A program made the position numbers and the translations under genes. DNA of 64,000 nucleotides. Origin: an aff. Roholtiella sp. LEGE 12411 (GTDB lineage: Bacteria > Cyanobacteriota > Cyanobacteriia > Cyanobacteriales > Nostocaceae). This document shows positions 9,231 through 19,242 of the stretch, in pieces. How positions within the stretch are numbered: the stretch's first letter is position 1; every line of letters begins with the position of its first letter. The notes under the pieces were generated by a model. That model saw only the letters and a program-made list of their open reading frames with translations. It was not told the origin of the DNA and searched no databases. The stretch spans positions 1-64,000 of the forward strand of contig NZ_JADEXR010000010.1 of NCBI RefSeq assembly GCF_015206995.1, written 5' to 3'.

Positions 9231-9359
9231 GGACTTACGCAAGTGTCATATTTTTAACGCCAGAGGTTGTCCAGAGTCAAAGGTCAAAAGTCCAAAAAAC
9301 CTTGATTCTTGACCCTTGACTCTTATACCAGAAGCCTTGTGTGCCAGTTGCGTAAGTCT
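9231..9359. repeat. MITE-like element, copy A (about 129 bp)
   Basis: The ends are inverted: GGACTTACGCAA at the left and TTGCGTAAGTCT at the right. The interior is AGTGTCATATTTTTAACGCC, then AGAGTCAAAGGTCAAAAGTC and TTGACCC-type heptamers. The same unit occurs at 28501, 38983 and 45256 (reversed). No long ORF is carried, so it would have to be moved by another element's transposase. The rest of the gap to ribD (9360-9640) shows nothing I can name. Confidence 0.8.
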
Positions 9360-9640
9360 TATAGGAGATAGGAGACAGAAGTTAAGAGTAAAGAGATAGG
9401 AGTGAGGAATCATCGGTGCAGACCTTTGACCCTCACTTTTCAATGTTTGGGGCTTTTAGGCAACTCTGGCAAGATGGATTCAAGCTAGAGTGAAGTGTAA
9501 TGTGAATATTACAGCTGATTTAAGTCGAGACATCAATAATACCTGGATATTACTGTTTTAGTTATTACGTTCAAAGCGCGATTCTCCTGTAAAAAGGCTG
9601 CGTCAACGCGTCCAAAATATTTACAGTATTGCCCAAAATT

Positions 9641-10873
9641 ATGGATAATTCCCCAGTGGTCACTCAAGCAGATGCATCCCTACCTAATTACACTCAGGAA
9701 AATCCACCTTTAGTAAGATCGGCAGTTGAATCTGATTTATCAACGAAGGAAAGGATTGGAAGTGATTTTGACTGTCGCATGATGCAGCGGTGTTTAGAAC
9801 TTGCCCGCGGCGCTTTAGGACGCACTTCGCCAAATCCACTTGTGGGAGCGGTGATTGTTAAGGATGGGGAGATTGTTGGGGAAGGGTTTCATCCCCGTGC
9901 AGGTGAGCCTCATGCGGAAGTTTTTGCCCTGAAAGCGGCAGGCTTTGGCGCAGCCTCTCCCCAGGAGAATCGCGCTTGTGGTGCGACAATCTATGTCAGC
10001 CTCGAACCTTGCAATCACTACGGACGCACTCCTCCTTGTTCAGAAGGGCTGATAGCGGCTGGAGTGGCAAAGGTGGTGGTGGGTATGGTTGACCCTAATC
10101 CGTTGGTAGCAGGAGGCGGCATTGCGCGTTTACGTGCGGCGGGGATAGAAGTGGTGGTAGGAGTAGAAGAAGAAGCTTGCCGTCAATTAAATGAAGCTTT
10201 TGTACATCGTATTCTTTACAAGCGACCTATGGGCATTTTGAAATATGCCATGACTTTAGATGGTAAGATTGCCACCACCTCTGGTCACAGTGCCTGGGTA
10301 ACTAGCCAGGATGCCCGCAGTGAAGTACATCAACTACGGGCAGCTTCTGATGCAGTAATTGTAGGTGGTAATACAGTACGACAGGACAATCCTTACTTAA
10401 CTAGCCATCAGGTGGGGGGGCATAATCCCTTACGGGTGGTGATGAGTCGCCATCTCAACTTACCGAAAAATGCCCACCTGTGGCAAACTACGGAGGCTCC
10501 AACTTTAGTGCTAACAGAGAAGGGAAGCTCTACTGATTTTCAAGAACTATTGCTCAAACAGGGGGTAGAGGTGGTGGAGTTAACATCACTTACACCAGAT
10601 AAGGCAATGGCGTATTTATATGAGCGGGGTTTTTGTAGCGTTTTGTGGGAATGTGGCGGTACTTTAGCTGCTAGTGCGATCGCTCAAGGAGCAGTGCAAA
10701 AAGTCTTGGCATTTATTGCCCCGAAAATCATTGGTGGTAGTAATGCTCCTACGCCTGTGGGCGATTTAGGTTTTACTACTATGACTGAGGCTCTGTCTCT
10801 AGAACGTGTTCGTTGGCGCGTGGTGGGTTCAGACTGCTTAGTGGAAGGTTATTTGCCCCAAAAAAGTCAATAG
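9641..10873 (+). CDS. ribD: Bifunctional diaminohydroxyphosphoribosylaminopyrimidine deaminase / 5-amino-6-(5-phosphoribosylamino)uracil reductase
   Basis: Second and third steps of riboflavin synthesis. The deaminase domain (about residues 46-190) has the zinc site in GEPHAEVFAL and in YVSLEPCNHYGRTPPCSEGL. The NADPH-dependent reductase domain follows (KRPMGILKYAMTLDGKIATTSGHSAWVTS ... IVGGNTVRQDNPYLTSH ... LWECGGTLAASAIAQG). The N-terminal extension of about 45 residues before the deaminase is longer than in most RibD and looks disordered. I use ATG 9641; the frame opens four codons earlier at a TTG. No riboflavin riboswitch was recognised upstream. Confidence 0.95.
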   Translation: MDNSPVVTQADASLPNYTQENPPLVRSAVESDLSTKERIGSDFDCRMMQRCLELARGALGRTSPNPLVGAVIVKDGEIVGEGFHPRAGEPHAEVFALKAAGFGAASPQENRACGATIYVSLEPCNHYGRTPPCSEGLIAAGVAKVVVGMVDPNPLVAGGGIARLRAAGIEVVVGVEEEACRQLNEAFVHRILYKRPMGILKYAMTLDGKIATTSGHSAWVTSQDARSEVHQLRAASDAVIVGGNTVRQDNPYLTSHQVGGHNPLRVVMSRHLNLPKNAHLWQTTEAPTLVLTEKGSSTDFQELLLKQGVEVVELTSLTPDKAMAYLYERGFCSVLWECGGTLAASAIAQGAVQKVLAFIAPKIIGGSNAPTPVGDLGFTTMTEALSLERVRWRVVGSDCLVEGYLPQKSQ

Positions 10874-10912
10874 TCAACGCTCAATAGTTATTAGTTTCGA
10901 CTCTGGACTAGA

Positions 10913-11131
10913 TCATGAACACTGGCGTTCATGGGCAAGATCACGAATGAGGGCTAACCTGGATTGAATATAGTGGCTGAGGAAGTCAGTTTCGTTGGGA
11001 TTTAACAACACTTGCGTTTCGGTTTGTTTTACCAACCACTGCACCAAGCTAGCATCGTCCAGTTGTAAGAGGATCTTTGCTTGGGCAGTTTCAACCACAG
11101 ACCAAAGCTGACGCATTATCGTAGGAGTCAT
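10913..11131 (-). CDS. Small conserved-looking hypothetical protein
   Basis: A 72-residue protein (MTPTIMRQLWSVVETAQAKI...) without a known domain that I can name. It is soluble and probably helical, with normal amino-acid use. The ATG has GAGG four to five bases upstream (TTGAGGTCTGATG), which supports real translation. Convergent with ribD, 39 bases apart. The style (LLQLDDASLVQWLVKQ) recalls short cyanobacteria-only proteins, but the function is unknown. Confidence 0.6.
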   Translation of the reverse strand: MTPTIMRQLWSVVETAQAKILLQLDDASLVQWLVKQTETQVLLNPNETDFLSHYIQSRLALIRDLAHERQCS

Positions 11132-11701
11132 CAGACCTCAATTGAATCATTAGCTTAGCTGTCTTTAGGTTACATAATTCCAGCCGCACCTTACGACATG
11201 AATGTAGAACCTGAGACAAGTATTATTAAAAGCTTCATAATGAGACTTATAACTTTTTATAAGTTTACGAAGATTAAGAATAGAAAACTCTGTCTTGAAA
11301 ATTGGTTATGGGGCATTGGACATGGGGCATAAAAAGGCGGATTCTGATGTGTTGAGGACAATGCTGGCAAATGTAATACAGATTCAGACTAAGATATTAC
11401 AGATATTAAAACCCTTAATTTGCCGTACACATTATGATTGCATTTCAAATACAACTTAACAAAGAAGACGTTTGTATTGCAGGTATAGAGATAGAAGGTG
11501 TTGTAAGTGCGATCGCCACCTTTGCTAGAAGAACAACAGGACTTACGCACAGGTAACGGAAAATCGTAGACGCATTCGCGCAGCGTCTCGTAGAGAAGCG
11601 GCTTGCCGCAGGCTACCACAGAGGACGCAGAAGTCCTAAACAACTTAAACATAAGTATACTGATTAACTAGTTAGGCGAAGGATACTTTACTAGCAGCGG
11701 A
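11132..11701. other. Gene-free stretch with dispersed repeat fragments
   Basis: No convincing gene. At 11539-11549 there is a solitary GGACTTACGCA, the end sequence of the MITE family found elsewhere in the window. From 11567 onward comes a GC-rich motif (CGCATTCGCGCAGCGTCTCG, then AGCGGCTTGCCGCAGGC) of a type common between cyanobacterial genes. These fragments generate a spurious reading frame on the minus strand. Confidence 0.6.
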
Positions 11702-13489
11702 TTAACACTGTTTGGCAGTAGACGGATTCACAAAATCATGTAAGTCTGCATCCCAAATACTAATGTAAATAAAATCACAGTTTTGTCGGATAACCTGACC
11801 TTTCAATTTACCTTTTGAAAAACTAAAATTATCCAACTGACCCTGTTGTACTTTCTGTAGTCCTTGCTTAATTTCTTCAGTGGCTTGTCCACTTAACATA
11901 CCATTCAAGGTTGTCTGCATTACCTGCGGATCTACCGATTGGGCAAAAGAAGCCTCGGTTTGACGCAACACTTTAGAATTACGATCAAATAGATAACCAA
12001 GGTCAATTTGATTTGGTACAAGTTTGTAAACAACAGCACGGGTATTACCCCAAACACCTCTTAAATCTTTACTTGGCTTGCCAAGGGTAGCTTCTACGGA
12101 GCTTCTTAATGTACCCGTGGGAAATGCTGGAACGTTTTTGCTGGTAGTAGGAGCTAATTTCTTGCGAGACTGGTTGTTTTGTGATGTGGAAACCCCAGTT
12201 GTCTGCTTATTTGGTTCCATCTGTGGTGCTGGAATATCTGAAGTTATAGGCTCCTTTGTTGCAGATGGTGTGGATGCAACTGGAAGATTAGGAGTTGCTT
12301 TCGGGTTAGGTATTGACAAAGGAGCAGGAGTTATTTGCTGTGGCGGAGGTAAGGTAGGTACAACTGGGGTTGGAGAAGGTTGGGAAGAAACGGGCGGTTT
12401 GGCAGATGGAAGAGTGGGAGGCGAAGTTTCTAGTGATGGGGTTGGACTTGTGGCTATATTTACTTCTGGCTGTTGTTGGCGAGTAATGCCAAAAATTGCG
12501 ATCGCACCAATCAAACCACCTACCACTAAACTCCCAACAATCACAGCAGGTTTTTGCCAACCGGGAGTACCAGAGTTGATAATTGTACTTTGTTGAGGTG
12601 AAAATAATGGTTGGGTTTGCTGGGTTGATGTAATAGTTGCAGCTGACTCTAGAGGAATATGATTAGTAGACTGCAAAGCATGTAGCATTTTACTTGCAGT
12701 AGTGTAGCGATCGCCTGCATGGGGCTTAATTGCTTGATTAAGTACTCTTGCCAATTGGGGGGAGACATTAGGAACGTGTTGTTGCCAAAGTATTTCTCCA
12801 GTTTGCAGATCAGTTAGTAATTGTTGGGGATGTTTGCCAGTCAGCAAATAAATTGCCGTTAAGCCTAAGCTGTAAATATCAGTAGCGTAAACTGGGCGTC
12901 CCACAGCTTGTTCACTAGGCATATAACCAGGTGTACCAATCACTAGCGATCGCGTAGGGTGTCCAGGGGAATTCACTACTGAACGTATCGTCTCCTTAAC
13001 TGCACCAAAATCAATCAAAACCGGCTTGCTATCAAGGGAACGGAGAATAATGTTATCAGGCTTGATATCTCGATGAATAATGCCTTTGCTGTGGACATAA
13101 TCCAATACTGGTAGTAGATTCCAAAGAATTTGGCTGACAGTCGTTTCGGTTTCACAACCTTTGGCTTCAACGATTTTTTTCAGCGTTTGACCATGAATCC
13201 ATTCCTGAACAAGGTAAAATTGCCCATTTTCAGAAAAGTAGGCGTAGAGTTTGGGAATTTGATCACTACTTTCACCCAGATACTCTAAAGTCGTTGCTTC
13301 CCGTTCAAACCGCTGTTGAATGATTTGATAGGTTTGTGGGTCATTATTGGTTATCGGTTTGAGTTGCTTGATAACACAGCGGCGACGAGAAGGCATATAG
13401 GTATCTTCCGCTAGCAAGGTTTCACCAAACCCACCAGCACCGATTACCTGGATAACTTGATAACGATTGTTCAGCAGCGTTGTTGTCAT
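11702..13489 (-). CDS. Membrane-anchored Hanks-type serine/threonine protein kinase
   Basis: The 595-residue protein begins with a complete kinase domain (about 9-275): glycine loop IGAGGFGETLLAED, lysine in CVIKQL (K41), catalytic loop HRDIKPDN (139-146), DFG (160-162) and the APE-equivalent MPSEQ. A single membrane span is predicted at about 314-335 (VIVGSLVVGGLIGAIAIFGI). It is followed by a long Pro/Thr/Ser linker (about 345-455) and a C-terminal globular domain of about 130 residues outside the membrane (GTLRSSVEATLGKPSKDLRGVW...). That domain occurs with cyanobacterial kinases but has no function I know. It is likely a sensor kinase; the ligand and targets are unknown. Confidence 0.9.
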   Translation of the reverse strand: MTTTLLNNRYQVIQVIGAGGFGETLLAEDTYMPSRRRCVIKQLKPITNNDPQTYQIIQQRFEREATTLEYLGESSDQIPKLYAYFSENGQFYLVQEWIHGQTLKKIVEAKGCETETTVSQILWNLLPVLDYVHSKGIIHRDIKPDNIILRSLDSKPVLIDFGAVKETIRSVVNSPGHPTRSLVIGTPGYMPSEQAVGRPVYATDIYSLGLTAIYLLTGKHPQQLLTDLQTGEILWQQHVPNVSPQLARVLNQAIKPHAGDRYTTASKMLHALQSTNHIPLESAATITSTQQTQPLFSPQQSTIINSGTPGWQKPAVIVGSLVVGGLIGAIAIFGITRQQQPEVNIATSPTPSLETSPPTLPSAKPPVSSQPSPTPVVPTLPPPQQITPAPLSIPNPKATPNLPVASTPSATKEPITSDIPAPQMEPNKQTTGVSTSQNNQSRKKLAPTTSKNVPAFPTGTLRSSVEATLGKPSKDLRGVWGNTRAVVYKLVPNQIDLGYLFDRNSKVLRQTEASFAQSVDPQVMQTTLNGMLSGQATEEIKQGLQKVQQGQLDNFSFSKGKLKGQVIRQNCDFIYISIWDADLHDFVNPSTAKQC

Positions 13490-13703
13490 GAACAGTTATA
13501 GGCGTAGACACGCACATAAGTCCGTAGCTTGCTTCCCGTAGGGTGCGGAGGCTTCCGACCATCGGAACGGGAGCAAATGGGTTGTCGTCAGACATCGCCC
13601 TTTCCATACATCAAGTAAAGTTTATTAATCATACTTACCCCACAGGGTATTTGATTGTATGATATTTACTTCATGTATTAAATATTTTTACTCATGTATG
13701 CTC

Positions 13704-14249
13704 TCATTTTAAGTCGAGTAAACCTTCTTCTTTTAATTTAGGATTAAAGCGAATTTGTATTTGTAAACCACGCGCTTCTAGCTCTGTTAATATTTCTGCT
13801 TCTACTCGACGTGCTACATTTTTAATTATTTTCATTTGTGCCAATTCATCATTAACTGGATTTTGATGATTTGCCTGTTCTTCAGTTGTCATTAACACTT
13901 TGACATCAATGGGATGAGTCCATTTTTCTTTGTGTTCACTATTTCCTAATAGCACATTGCCATTTTCGGTAATCCAGGCATTCTCAATACTTTCTAAAAC
14001 TGTGCGACTAGGACGTTCAATGGTTTGAGCTTTCACCCAATAGCATTGTTGTGTCTGACGTACTAAATGCTGCTTTAAGCTCAGATAAACATCGCGAGAA
14101 TATCCGATAAATTGCAGCACTTTTTCTTGGTCAAAAATCGCGTATACCCCGATTTTACCTTGAAATTGCTCAGGTATTTGACCGTCAGCGTTAATGTAAG
14201 GCAAGTATTCCAGAGTTGCTAAGGAGGGGAAATTAGTTTCAGTGGTCAT
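13704..14249 (-). CDS. GIY-YIG nuclease family-like protein
   Basis: A 181-residue protein. Residues about 30-100 resemble the GIY-YIG fold: GKIGVYAIFDQEKVLQFIGYSRDVYLSLKQHL, with the YIG-equivalent FIGYSRD and a later Glu in TVLESIENAWI. The C-terminal half (EAEILTELEARGLQIQIRFNPKLKEEG) is an acidic/basic helix. Related single-domain proteins occur in cyanobacteria and plant plastids, and their activity is unproven. Co-oriented with the 107-residue gene 39 bases upstream, so possibly one transcript. The 214 bases between it and the kinase gene carry a dispersed repeat (GCTTGCTTCCCGTAGGGTGC). Confidence 0.7.
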   Translation of the reverse strand: MTTETNFPSLATLEYLPYINADGQIPEQFQGKIGVYAIFDQEKVLQFIGYSRDVYLSLKQHLVRQTQQCYWVKAQTIERPSRTVLESIENAWITENGNVLLGNSEHKEKWTHPIDVKVLMTTEEQANHQNPVNDELAQMKIIKNVARRVEAEILTELEARGLQIQIRFNPKLKEEGLLDLK

Positions 14250-14288
14250 AATGAAATTTAAAACTTGCTAATTATCTTAGTAATTAGA

Positions 14289-14612
14289 CTACTTAATTTT
14301 TTTGTAAATTACACAAAGACGGCTGGGGTTAAAAATTTTAGCCTTGAACATGAAATTTGGTGGTACGTTGATTATGGCATAATCATCAGATTCATGATAT
14401 TTTTCAAATGCTGCGGGCATCCCTTTAGGAGTAGCTAAGCTGTATGGAACTGGCTGAAACAATAGTTCTGTAAATTCTACTTTTTCACACTGCAAATTTT
14501 GACAAATCTGTTTTAAGAAAGCTTCACTTGTTAATAATTGGAATAAAGTTTCTTTGACTTGTGGTTCGAGAGTAAAACTGCCATCAAAGTTTTGGACTAT
14601 TTTAAGGCGCAT
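14289..14612 (-). CDS. Hypothetical protein
   Basis: A 107-residue protein, MRLKIVQNFDGSFTLEPQVKETL..., with no domain I recognise. It looks like a mixed alpha/beta soluble protein, basic at the C-terminus (FNPSRLCVIYKKIK). No good ribosome site precedes the ATG. It is supported by normal codon and amino-acid usage and by its position just upstream of the GIY-YIG-like gene on the same strand. Confidence 0.5.
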   Translation of the reverse strand: MRLKIVQNFDGSFTLEPQVKETLFQLLTSEAFLKQICQNLQCEKVEFTELLFQPVPYSLATPKGMPAAFEKYHESDDYAIINVPPNFMFKAKIFNPSRLCVIYKKIK

Positions 14613-15083
14613 TTGGTGTACAGATAGTTAATAACGACTGAATGATCATAGAGTGCTAGCTACTAGACATAGGATTGATTCATCGCGCTCTACGCGCTAT
14701 ACAAAGGCTGATAAATAAAGCTTACTTTTTTAGGTTACTAAGGCGACCTTTGTAAAAAATCACCACTTTACAGTAGTTTTCCATTGAGTAGACTACACCA
14801 AATAGTTCGTTGCTTGTAGAGTGGGCATTGCAATGAAACCCACTTTAAGATCAGCCTATGGGATTGTGGGACTTCTGTCAGCTATAGGAGGAAGCTGACA
14901 CGATTAAGAATTATAAAGTTTGACACAGTTTAAGAGTCTGTGAACAAATAATAAGCGCTAGCGCCGATTTTAGTTAGAGCCAACTTCTCGCATACATGTG
15001 TCACACCTAAAAACTTTTGAACCAAAAAAGGCAAAAGAAAATTTTCTTTTGCCTTTTTACTTTTTAGCGTTTACCTTTCAGCT
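14613..15083. other. Gene-free stretch with hairpins
   Basis: No protein gene. Two small hairpins lie close together: AGTGGG/CCCACT (14820-14825 with 14839-14844) and GTCAGCT/AGCTGAC (14877-14883 with 14893-14899, loop containing AGGAGG). The rpoC2 terminator candidate occupies 15025-15058. Otherwise the sequence is AT-rich with no clear feature. Confidence 0.5.
15025..15058 (-). terminator. Perfect palindromic terminator after rpoC2
   Basis: AAAAAGGCAAAAGAAAA (15025-15041) is followed directly by its exact reverse complement (15042-15058). On the minus strand this gives a 17-bp palindrome ending in TTTTT, 26 bases past the rpoC2 stop, as expected for the end of the rpoB-rpoC1-rpoC2 transcript. 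Confidence 0.75.
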
Positions 15084-18000
15084 TTATTCGTCGTAATCGT
15101 CTTCCTCGTCTTCCTCGTAATCTTCCTCTTCATCTTCTTCTACGAGGTCGGTGATTTCATCAGCAATCAACTCATCTTCATCATCTAGAATTGACCTTTC
15201 TGCACGTCTGCTGCCAAATCCAGATTCACCAAGGGAAGGAGAATCTAAATTATAGGTGCGAGCTGTGCGGTCATCCAGAACCATATCTAGAGGGTCATCC
15301 ACCTCATCCAAGACACTACTACTGTCAAGAGCAGCATAGTCTTCGATCGCGCCTGGTTCTTCATAGGCATTGTAACCAGTACCAGCCGGGATCAATCGTC
15401 CGATAATCACGTTTTCCTTTAACCCGCGCAGCCAGTCAGATTTACCTTCAATAGCTGCTTCGGTCAGTACCCGTGTTGTCTCTTGGAAAGACGCGGCAGA
15501 AATAAAGCTGTCGGTGTTCAAGGATGCTTTAGTGATCCCCAATAATACGGGGGTGTACTGTGCCCGCGCACCACCAGTAATTGCCATAGCTTCATTCACC
15601 TGCTCAACTTGGCGCAGCTCTACCAATTCACCGGGAAGCATGGTGGTGTCACCACCATCATCTATCCGCACTTTATTGGTCATTTGGCGAACAATTACTT
15701 CAATGTGCTTATCAGAAATATCAATCCCCTGAGACTGATACACCATTTGCACCTCATTCACCAAAAATGTTTGCACCTTTTGCAAAGCATGGCTAGCACA
15801 AGCATAGACTCCATCCTCGGAACCCAGGCTAAAGAAGATTTCCAAAATTTCGTGGGGATTAGATGGCCCATCACTCAACGGTTGTCCCGCTAACACATGA
15901 GATCCATCTGGCACAATCAAATTTTGTCCTGGGCCAAGAGGATAATCTGTGACTACACCATTTTGTTCAACGATCTTAATGGCGATCGCTTCATCACCAT
16001 CACCATAAACTACCTTAACTTCGCCAGCTCGCCGACATAAGATACACGCTTCTTTAGGTTTACGAGCTTCGAGCAGTTCCTCAATCCGGGGCAAACCTTG
16101 AATAATGTCTCCGGTTTTGGCGCGTTCAAACACCAACAATACCAAGTTATCGCCCCGTTGTACCAAATCGCCATCTTCTATCTGCAAGACAGCACCAGGA
16201 CTGACTCGGTAGGGACGACCGACGCGGATAGTGATGGCATATTCTTTAGTACTAAGAGCCGATTCCCCAGCAGCAGATGGCGCAGGGGCACTTTTAACAT
16301 CTACTACTTGCCCAGATTCGGCTGCAAAGACTCCTGGTGTAACTTCTGCGCCTTCTACTAGCAAATCACCCACCTTAACTTTGGGCTGAGTACTAGTATT
16401 CATCGTGATCATGTCGGTGTCACGCCGCAATACTAAGCAGCGACGCACATTTTCAGTCCCTTTTTGTACGCCCCGCACAATACCCCCTTCTTTACACAAG
16501 ATTTGGGTACGTGCCACCACAGAGGCGGGGGCGATGGTGATCCCATCTTGTACCTCAAGTGTCGTCTGGGTACTGCCTTGGGTGGCATCTGCGGTAATAT
16601 CCCGACGAATCACCAAAGATTCCAAAATTACCAGCTGTAAGCGTTGAACCTCTGAATCTTCGGTATCCGGTATTAATTCAATATCTGCTGCTAAGGGAGA
16701 AGCATTGTGGTCTTGTTCACCTTCCTGCTCAATTTCCAACACTAACTGAGTTCGCAGTAGTTCCACACCTTCGACAGATTTAACGCGTTCTGAATCTTTG
16801 TAAGGCAGTCGCTGCACAGCCCGCAACTGAATGGAACGCCCAGTTTGTTGGCTTATAGATGTAGTTGATGGCACATCTGGATTGCTCGGTACAGCAAACT
16901 CCACTACTGGACGGCTCAACAGGGCTGGGCCTTCTGGTGTCTCCACATATTGGATATACCGCAATTCTGTGGCGACTGCTCCTTGAAATTCTTCACCTGG
17001 TTGAACAAAGGTGTTATCTCGGCCAATCACTGCTTCTGGATCGTCCACCATCAGCAGTTCCCCTGGCTTAACCACGACTTCCCGCAGAATGTCGTTTTTC
17101 TGGGTAACTTCTACCACGCCACTGGTTTGGCAGAAGATATCTTTTACTACCTCGGTGCCAGCTTCGACAAACTGACCATCTTCTACTAATAGCAGGGAAA
17201 TATCTTTATTTACTTCGTGAGTTTCTTCGGGAATCCACAAAAGGGTGCCTCCCTCTACCACTTCATAACCTAGCTTGGCTTTGCCTTTTTTCTGGACTTC
17301 AACGCCCGCGAATTTCAGGAATCCACCAGTGTTTGTGCGATAGCGGTCATCAATTAACTCAGCTACCACTTGACCATTTTGCACTTTTGTGCCTGGTGTA
17401 GCTCGGAGGTTAAATATCTGATTGTTACCAGTAGAAACTAAGTAGTTGTTGCGACCTTGGGAGCTTTGGACAGTCACCGTTGCCTGGTCTAAAACCACAG
17501 AAGCAGTGATAATCTCAATTTCCCTGGTACTCTTACCAGGGGTAGCTTCGGGCAAGCGTACTACACCGCCGTGCAAAGTAGTTAACTTGGTTTCTGCTAG
17601 AACTCCATTCGAGGCGATCGCATCACCATTTTTCACCACCAATTCTGCACCTGGTGGCAAGTTATAAACTTCTCCAGACAAAATCCAAATCAAGCCACCC
17701 TTAGCGGCTGTGGTTGTGGTATTGCCTTGACGGTCTGTTTTTTGTTCTGGGACTACTTCGGCAAATTGCACTTCCCCTGCTAAGTCAGAGGCTACATCTT
17801 TAACGGCTTTTTCTGTATTGGTACGAGTTGTACGTCCACCGAGGGCCACCTCTGCCAACAACTGACCCTGTTTTACCTGATTTCCATCAAATACATATAA
17901 TGTCGAACCTTGAGTAAGATGAACCTCTTGGTTAGGCAGGGTTTCAGAACCTTCTTTTTTGGGTTCTAAAATCAGGATGCCATTTGCCTCAACATACAGG

Positions 18001-19142
18001 GCATCTTCCCCGTGGCGGGTGCGATATGTTCTGGTCTTTAATTTCCGGGGAAGCTTGACAGTCCCATCGATTTTAGAGCGTACTTGTTGCGCCACTTCTC
18101 CGGTAAACACACCACCTGTGTGGAATGTCCGCATGGTTAGCTGAGTTCCAGGTTCGCCGATACTTTGGGCGGCAATAATCCCGACAGCTTCGCCTAAGTC
18201 TACCATCTTGGCGTGGGCTAAACTCCAGCCGTAGCAGTGTTGACAGACAGAACGTGCGGCATCACAAGTCAGAGGCGATCGCAAGAATACTTCAGCGACT
18301 CCAGCTTTTTCAATTTTCTTTGCTAATTCCTCAGAAACTGGGGTGTTGCGTGGTGCAATCACTTCTTTTGTAGTTGGATGTACTACATCCTCGCCAATTA
18401 CCCGTCCCATCAACCGTGTTGCCAGGGGAATCAAGGTTTTGGCCCCTTCTGTCATTGGCCGAATCGGAATTCCCCTGGTAGTGCCGCAGTCAAATTCCCG
18501 GATAATCACATCCTGGGATACGTCAACTAGACGGCGGGTGAGATAACCGGAGTCAGCCGTCCGTAAAGCAGTATCCACCAATCCTTTTCTGGCACCGTAA
18601 GACGAAATAATATATTCCGTTACCGTGAGTCCTTCGCGGAAGTTGGTTTTGATCGGTAAGTCGATAATTTCCCCTTGAGGATCTGCCATCAATCCCCGCA
18701 TCCCCACCAATTGGCGAACTTGGGAGATATTACCCCGCGCCCCGGAAAATGCCATCATGTACACGGAGTTGAGGGGATTAGTCTTTTTGAAGTGGATGAC
18801 TACTTCATCTTTGAGAGCTTCACTAGTACCGTTCCAGGTATCAATTACTTTTTGGAAACGTTCAACTTCGGTGATTTCTCCCCGTTGGTAACGAGTTTCG
18901 GTGGCGCGGATTTCTTCTTCTGCTGCTTCTAGGAGCGATCGCTTACTTGGTGGCACCATCAAGTCATCTACACTGATAGAAACCCCTGCCTTGGTAGCGT
19001 AGCGAAATCCCAAATCTTTTAATTTGTCTGCCATCACCGCAGTTCGCGCCGTACCATAATGCGTAAACGCCCAAGAAATTAAATTTCTCAGCTGACCTTT
19101 GTCAACCACGCGATTGCGAAAAATCATTTTTTCGTTAGTCAT
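15084..19142 (-). CDS. rpoC2: DNA-directed RNA polymerase subunit beta'' (C-terminal part of beta')
   Basis: The 1352-residue product carries the C-terminal half of bacterial beta', including the trigger-loop region. Landmarks are [95 protein letters not shown] (the end of the trigger loop) and, near the C-terminus, [31 protein letters not shown] very large insertion of beta-sandwich (SBHM) repeats lies between the trigger-loop halves, typical of cyanobacteria. The tail is extremely acidic (Asp/Glu runs). It is the last gene of rpoB-rpoC1-rpoC2. ATG 19142 opens [10 protein letters not shown]. Confidence 0.98.
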   Translation of the reverse strand: MTNEKMIFRNRVVDKGQLRNLISWAFTHYGTARTAVMADKLKDLGFRYATKAGVSISVDDLMVPPSKRSLLEAAEEEIRATETRYQRGEITEVERFQKVIDTWNGTSEALKDEVVIHFKKTNPLNSVYMMAFSGARGNISQVRQLVGMRGLMADPQGEIIDLPIKTNFREGLTVTEYIISSYGARKGLVDTALRTADSGYLTRRLVDVSQDVIIREFDCGTTRGIPIRPMTEGAKTLIPLATRLMGRVIGEDVVHPTTKEVIAPRNTPVSEELAKKIEKAGVAEVFLRSPLTCDAARSVCQHCYGWSLAHAKMVDLGEAVGIIAAQSIGEPGTQLTMRTFHTGGVFTGEVAQQVRSKIDGTVKLPRKLKTRTYRTRHGEDALYVEANGILILEPKKEGSETLPNQEVHLTQGSTLYVFDGNQVKQGQLLAEVALGGRTTRTNTEKAVKDVASDLAGEVQFAEVVPEQKTDRQGNTTTTAAKGGLIWILSGEVYNLPPGAELVVKNGDAIASNGVLAETKLTTLHGGVVRLPEATPGKSTREIEIITASVVLDQATVTVQSSQGRNNYLVSTGNNQIFNLRATPGTKVQNGQVVAELIDDRYRTNTGGFLKFAGVEVQKKGKAKLGYEVVEGGTLLWIPEETHEVNKDISLLLVEDGQFVEAGTEVVKDIFCQTSGVVEVTQKNDILREVVVKPGELLMVDDPEAVIGRDNTFVQPGEEFQGAVATELRYIQYVETPEGPALLSRPVVEFAVPSNPDVPSTTSISQQTGRSIQLRAVQRLPYKDSERVKSVEGVELLRTQLVLEIEQEGEQDHNASPLAADIELIPDTEDSEVQRLQLVILESLVIRRDITADATQGSTQTTLEVQDGITIAPASVVARTQILCKEGGIVRGVQKGTENVRRCLVLRRDTDMITMNTSTQPKVKVGDLLVEGAEVTPGVFAAESGQVVDVKSAPAPSAAGESALSTKEYAITIRVGRPYRVSPGAVLQIEDGDLVQRGDNLVLLVFERAKTGDIIQGLPRIEELLEARKPKEACILCRRAGEVKVVYGDGDEAIAIKIVEQNGVVTDYPLGPGQNLIVPDGSHVLAGQPLSDGPSNPHEILEIFFSLGSEDGVYACASHALQKVQTFLVNEVQMVYQSQGIDISDKHIEVIVRQMTNKVRIDDGGDTTMLPGELVELRQVEQVNEAMAITGGARAQYTPVLLGITKASLNTDSFISAASFQETTRVLTEAAIEGKSDWLRGLKENVIIGRLIPAGTGYNAYEEPGAIEDYAALDSSSVLDEVDDPLDMVLDDRTARTYNLDSPSLGESGFGSRRAERSILDDEDELIADEITDLVEEDEEEDYEEDEEDDYDE

Positions 19143-19196
19143 TAGTCCTGAGTCCTGAGTCCTGAGTCATTGGAGATTGGGGATTGGGTACTAAGG

Positions 19197-19233
19197 ATTG
19201 GGTACTGGGAAGAATTTATTCCCAGTACCCAAT
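19197..19233. promoter_or_regulatory. 15-bp hairpin between rpoC1 and rpoC2
   Basis: ATTGGGTACTGGGAA (19197-19211) and TTCCCAGTACCCAAT (19219-19233) pair perfectly around a 7-base loop. The rest of the 100-base spacer consists of repeated CCTGAGT heptamers (19147-19168) and GGATTGGGTA units. No T-run follows in the transcribed direction, so processing or pausing is more likely than full termination. Confidence 0.6.
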
Positions 19234-19242
19234 CCCTGAACC

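Noticed and set aside
9246-9443. 65-codon minus-strand frame after mreD
   Set aside because: It is read through MITE copy A; the same peptide (LTQLAHKASGIRVK) appears wherever the repeat is translated.
9360-9640. Riboflavin (FMN) riboswitch upstream of ribD
   Set aside because: None of the conserved FMN-element core sequences could be found by eye.
11389-11652. 87-codon minus-strand frame before the kinase gene
   Set aside because: Composed of dispersed repeat DNA with no ribosome site and an atypical Cys/Ser-rich peptide.
14289-14612. Toxin-antitoxin pair with the GIY-YIG-like gene
   Set aside because: Gene sizes and sequences do not match any pair I know; adjacency alone is not enough.
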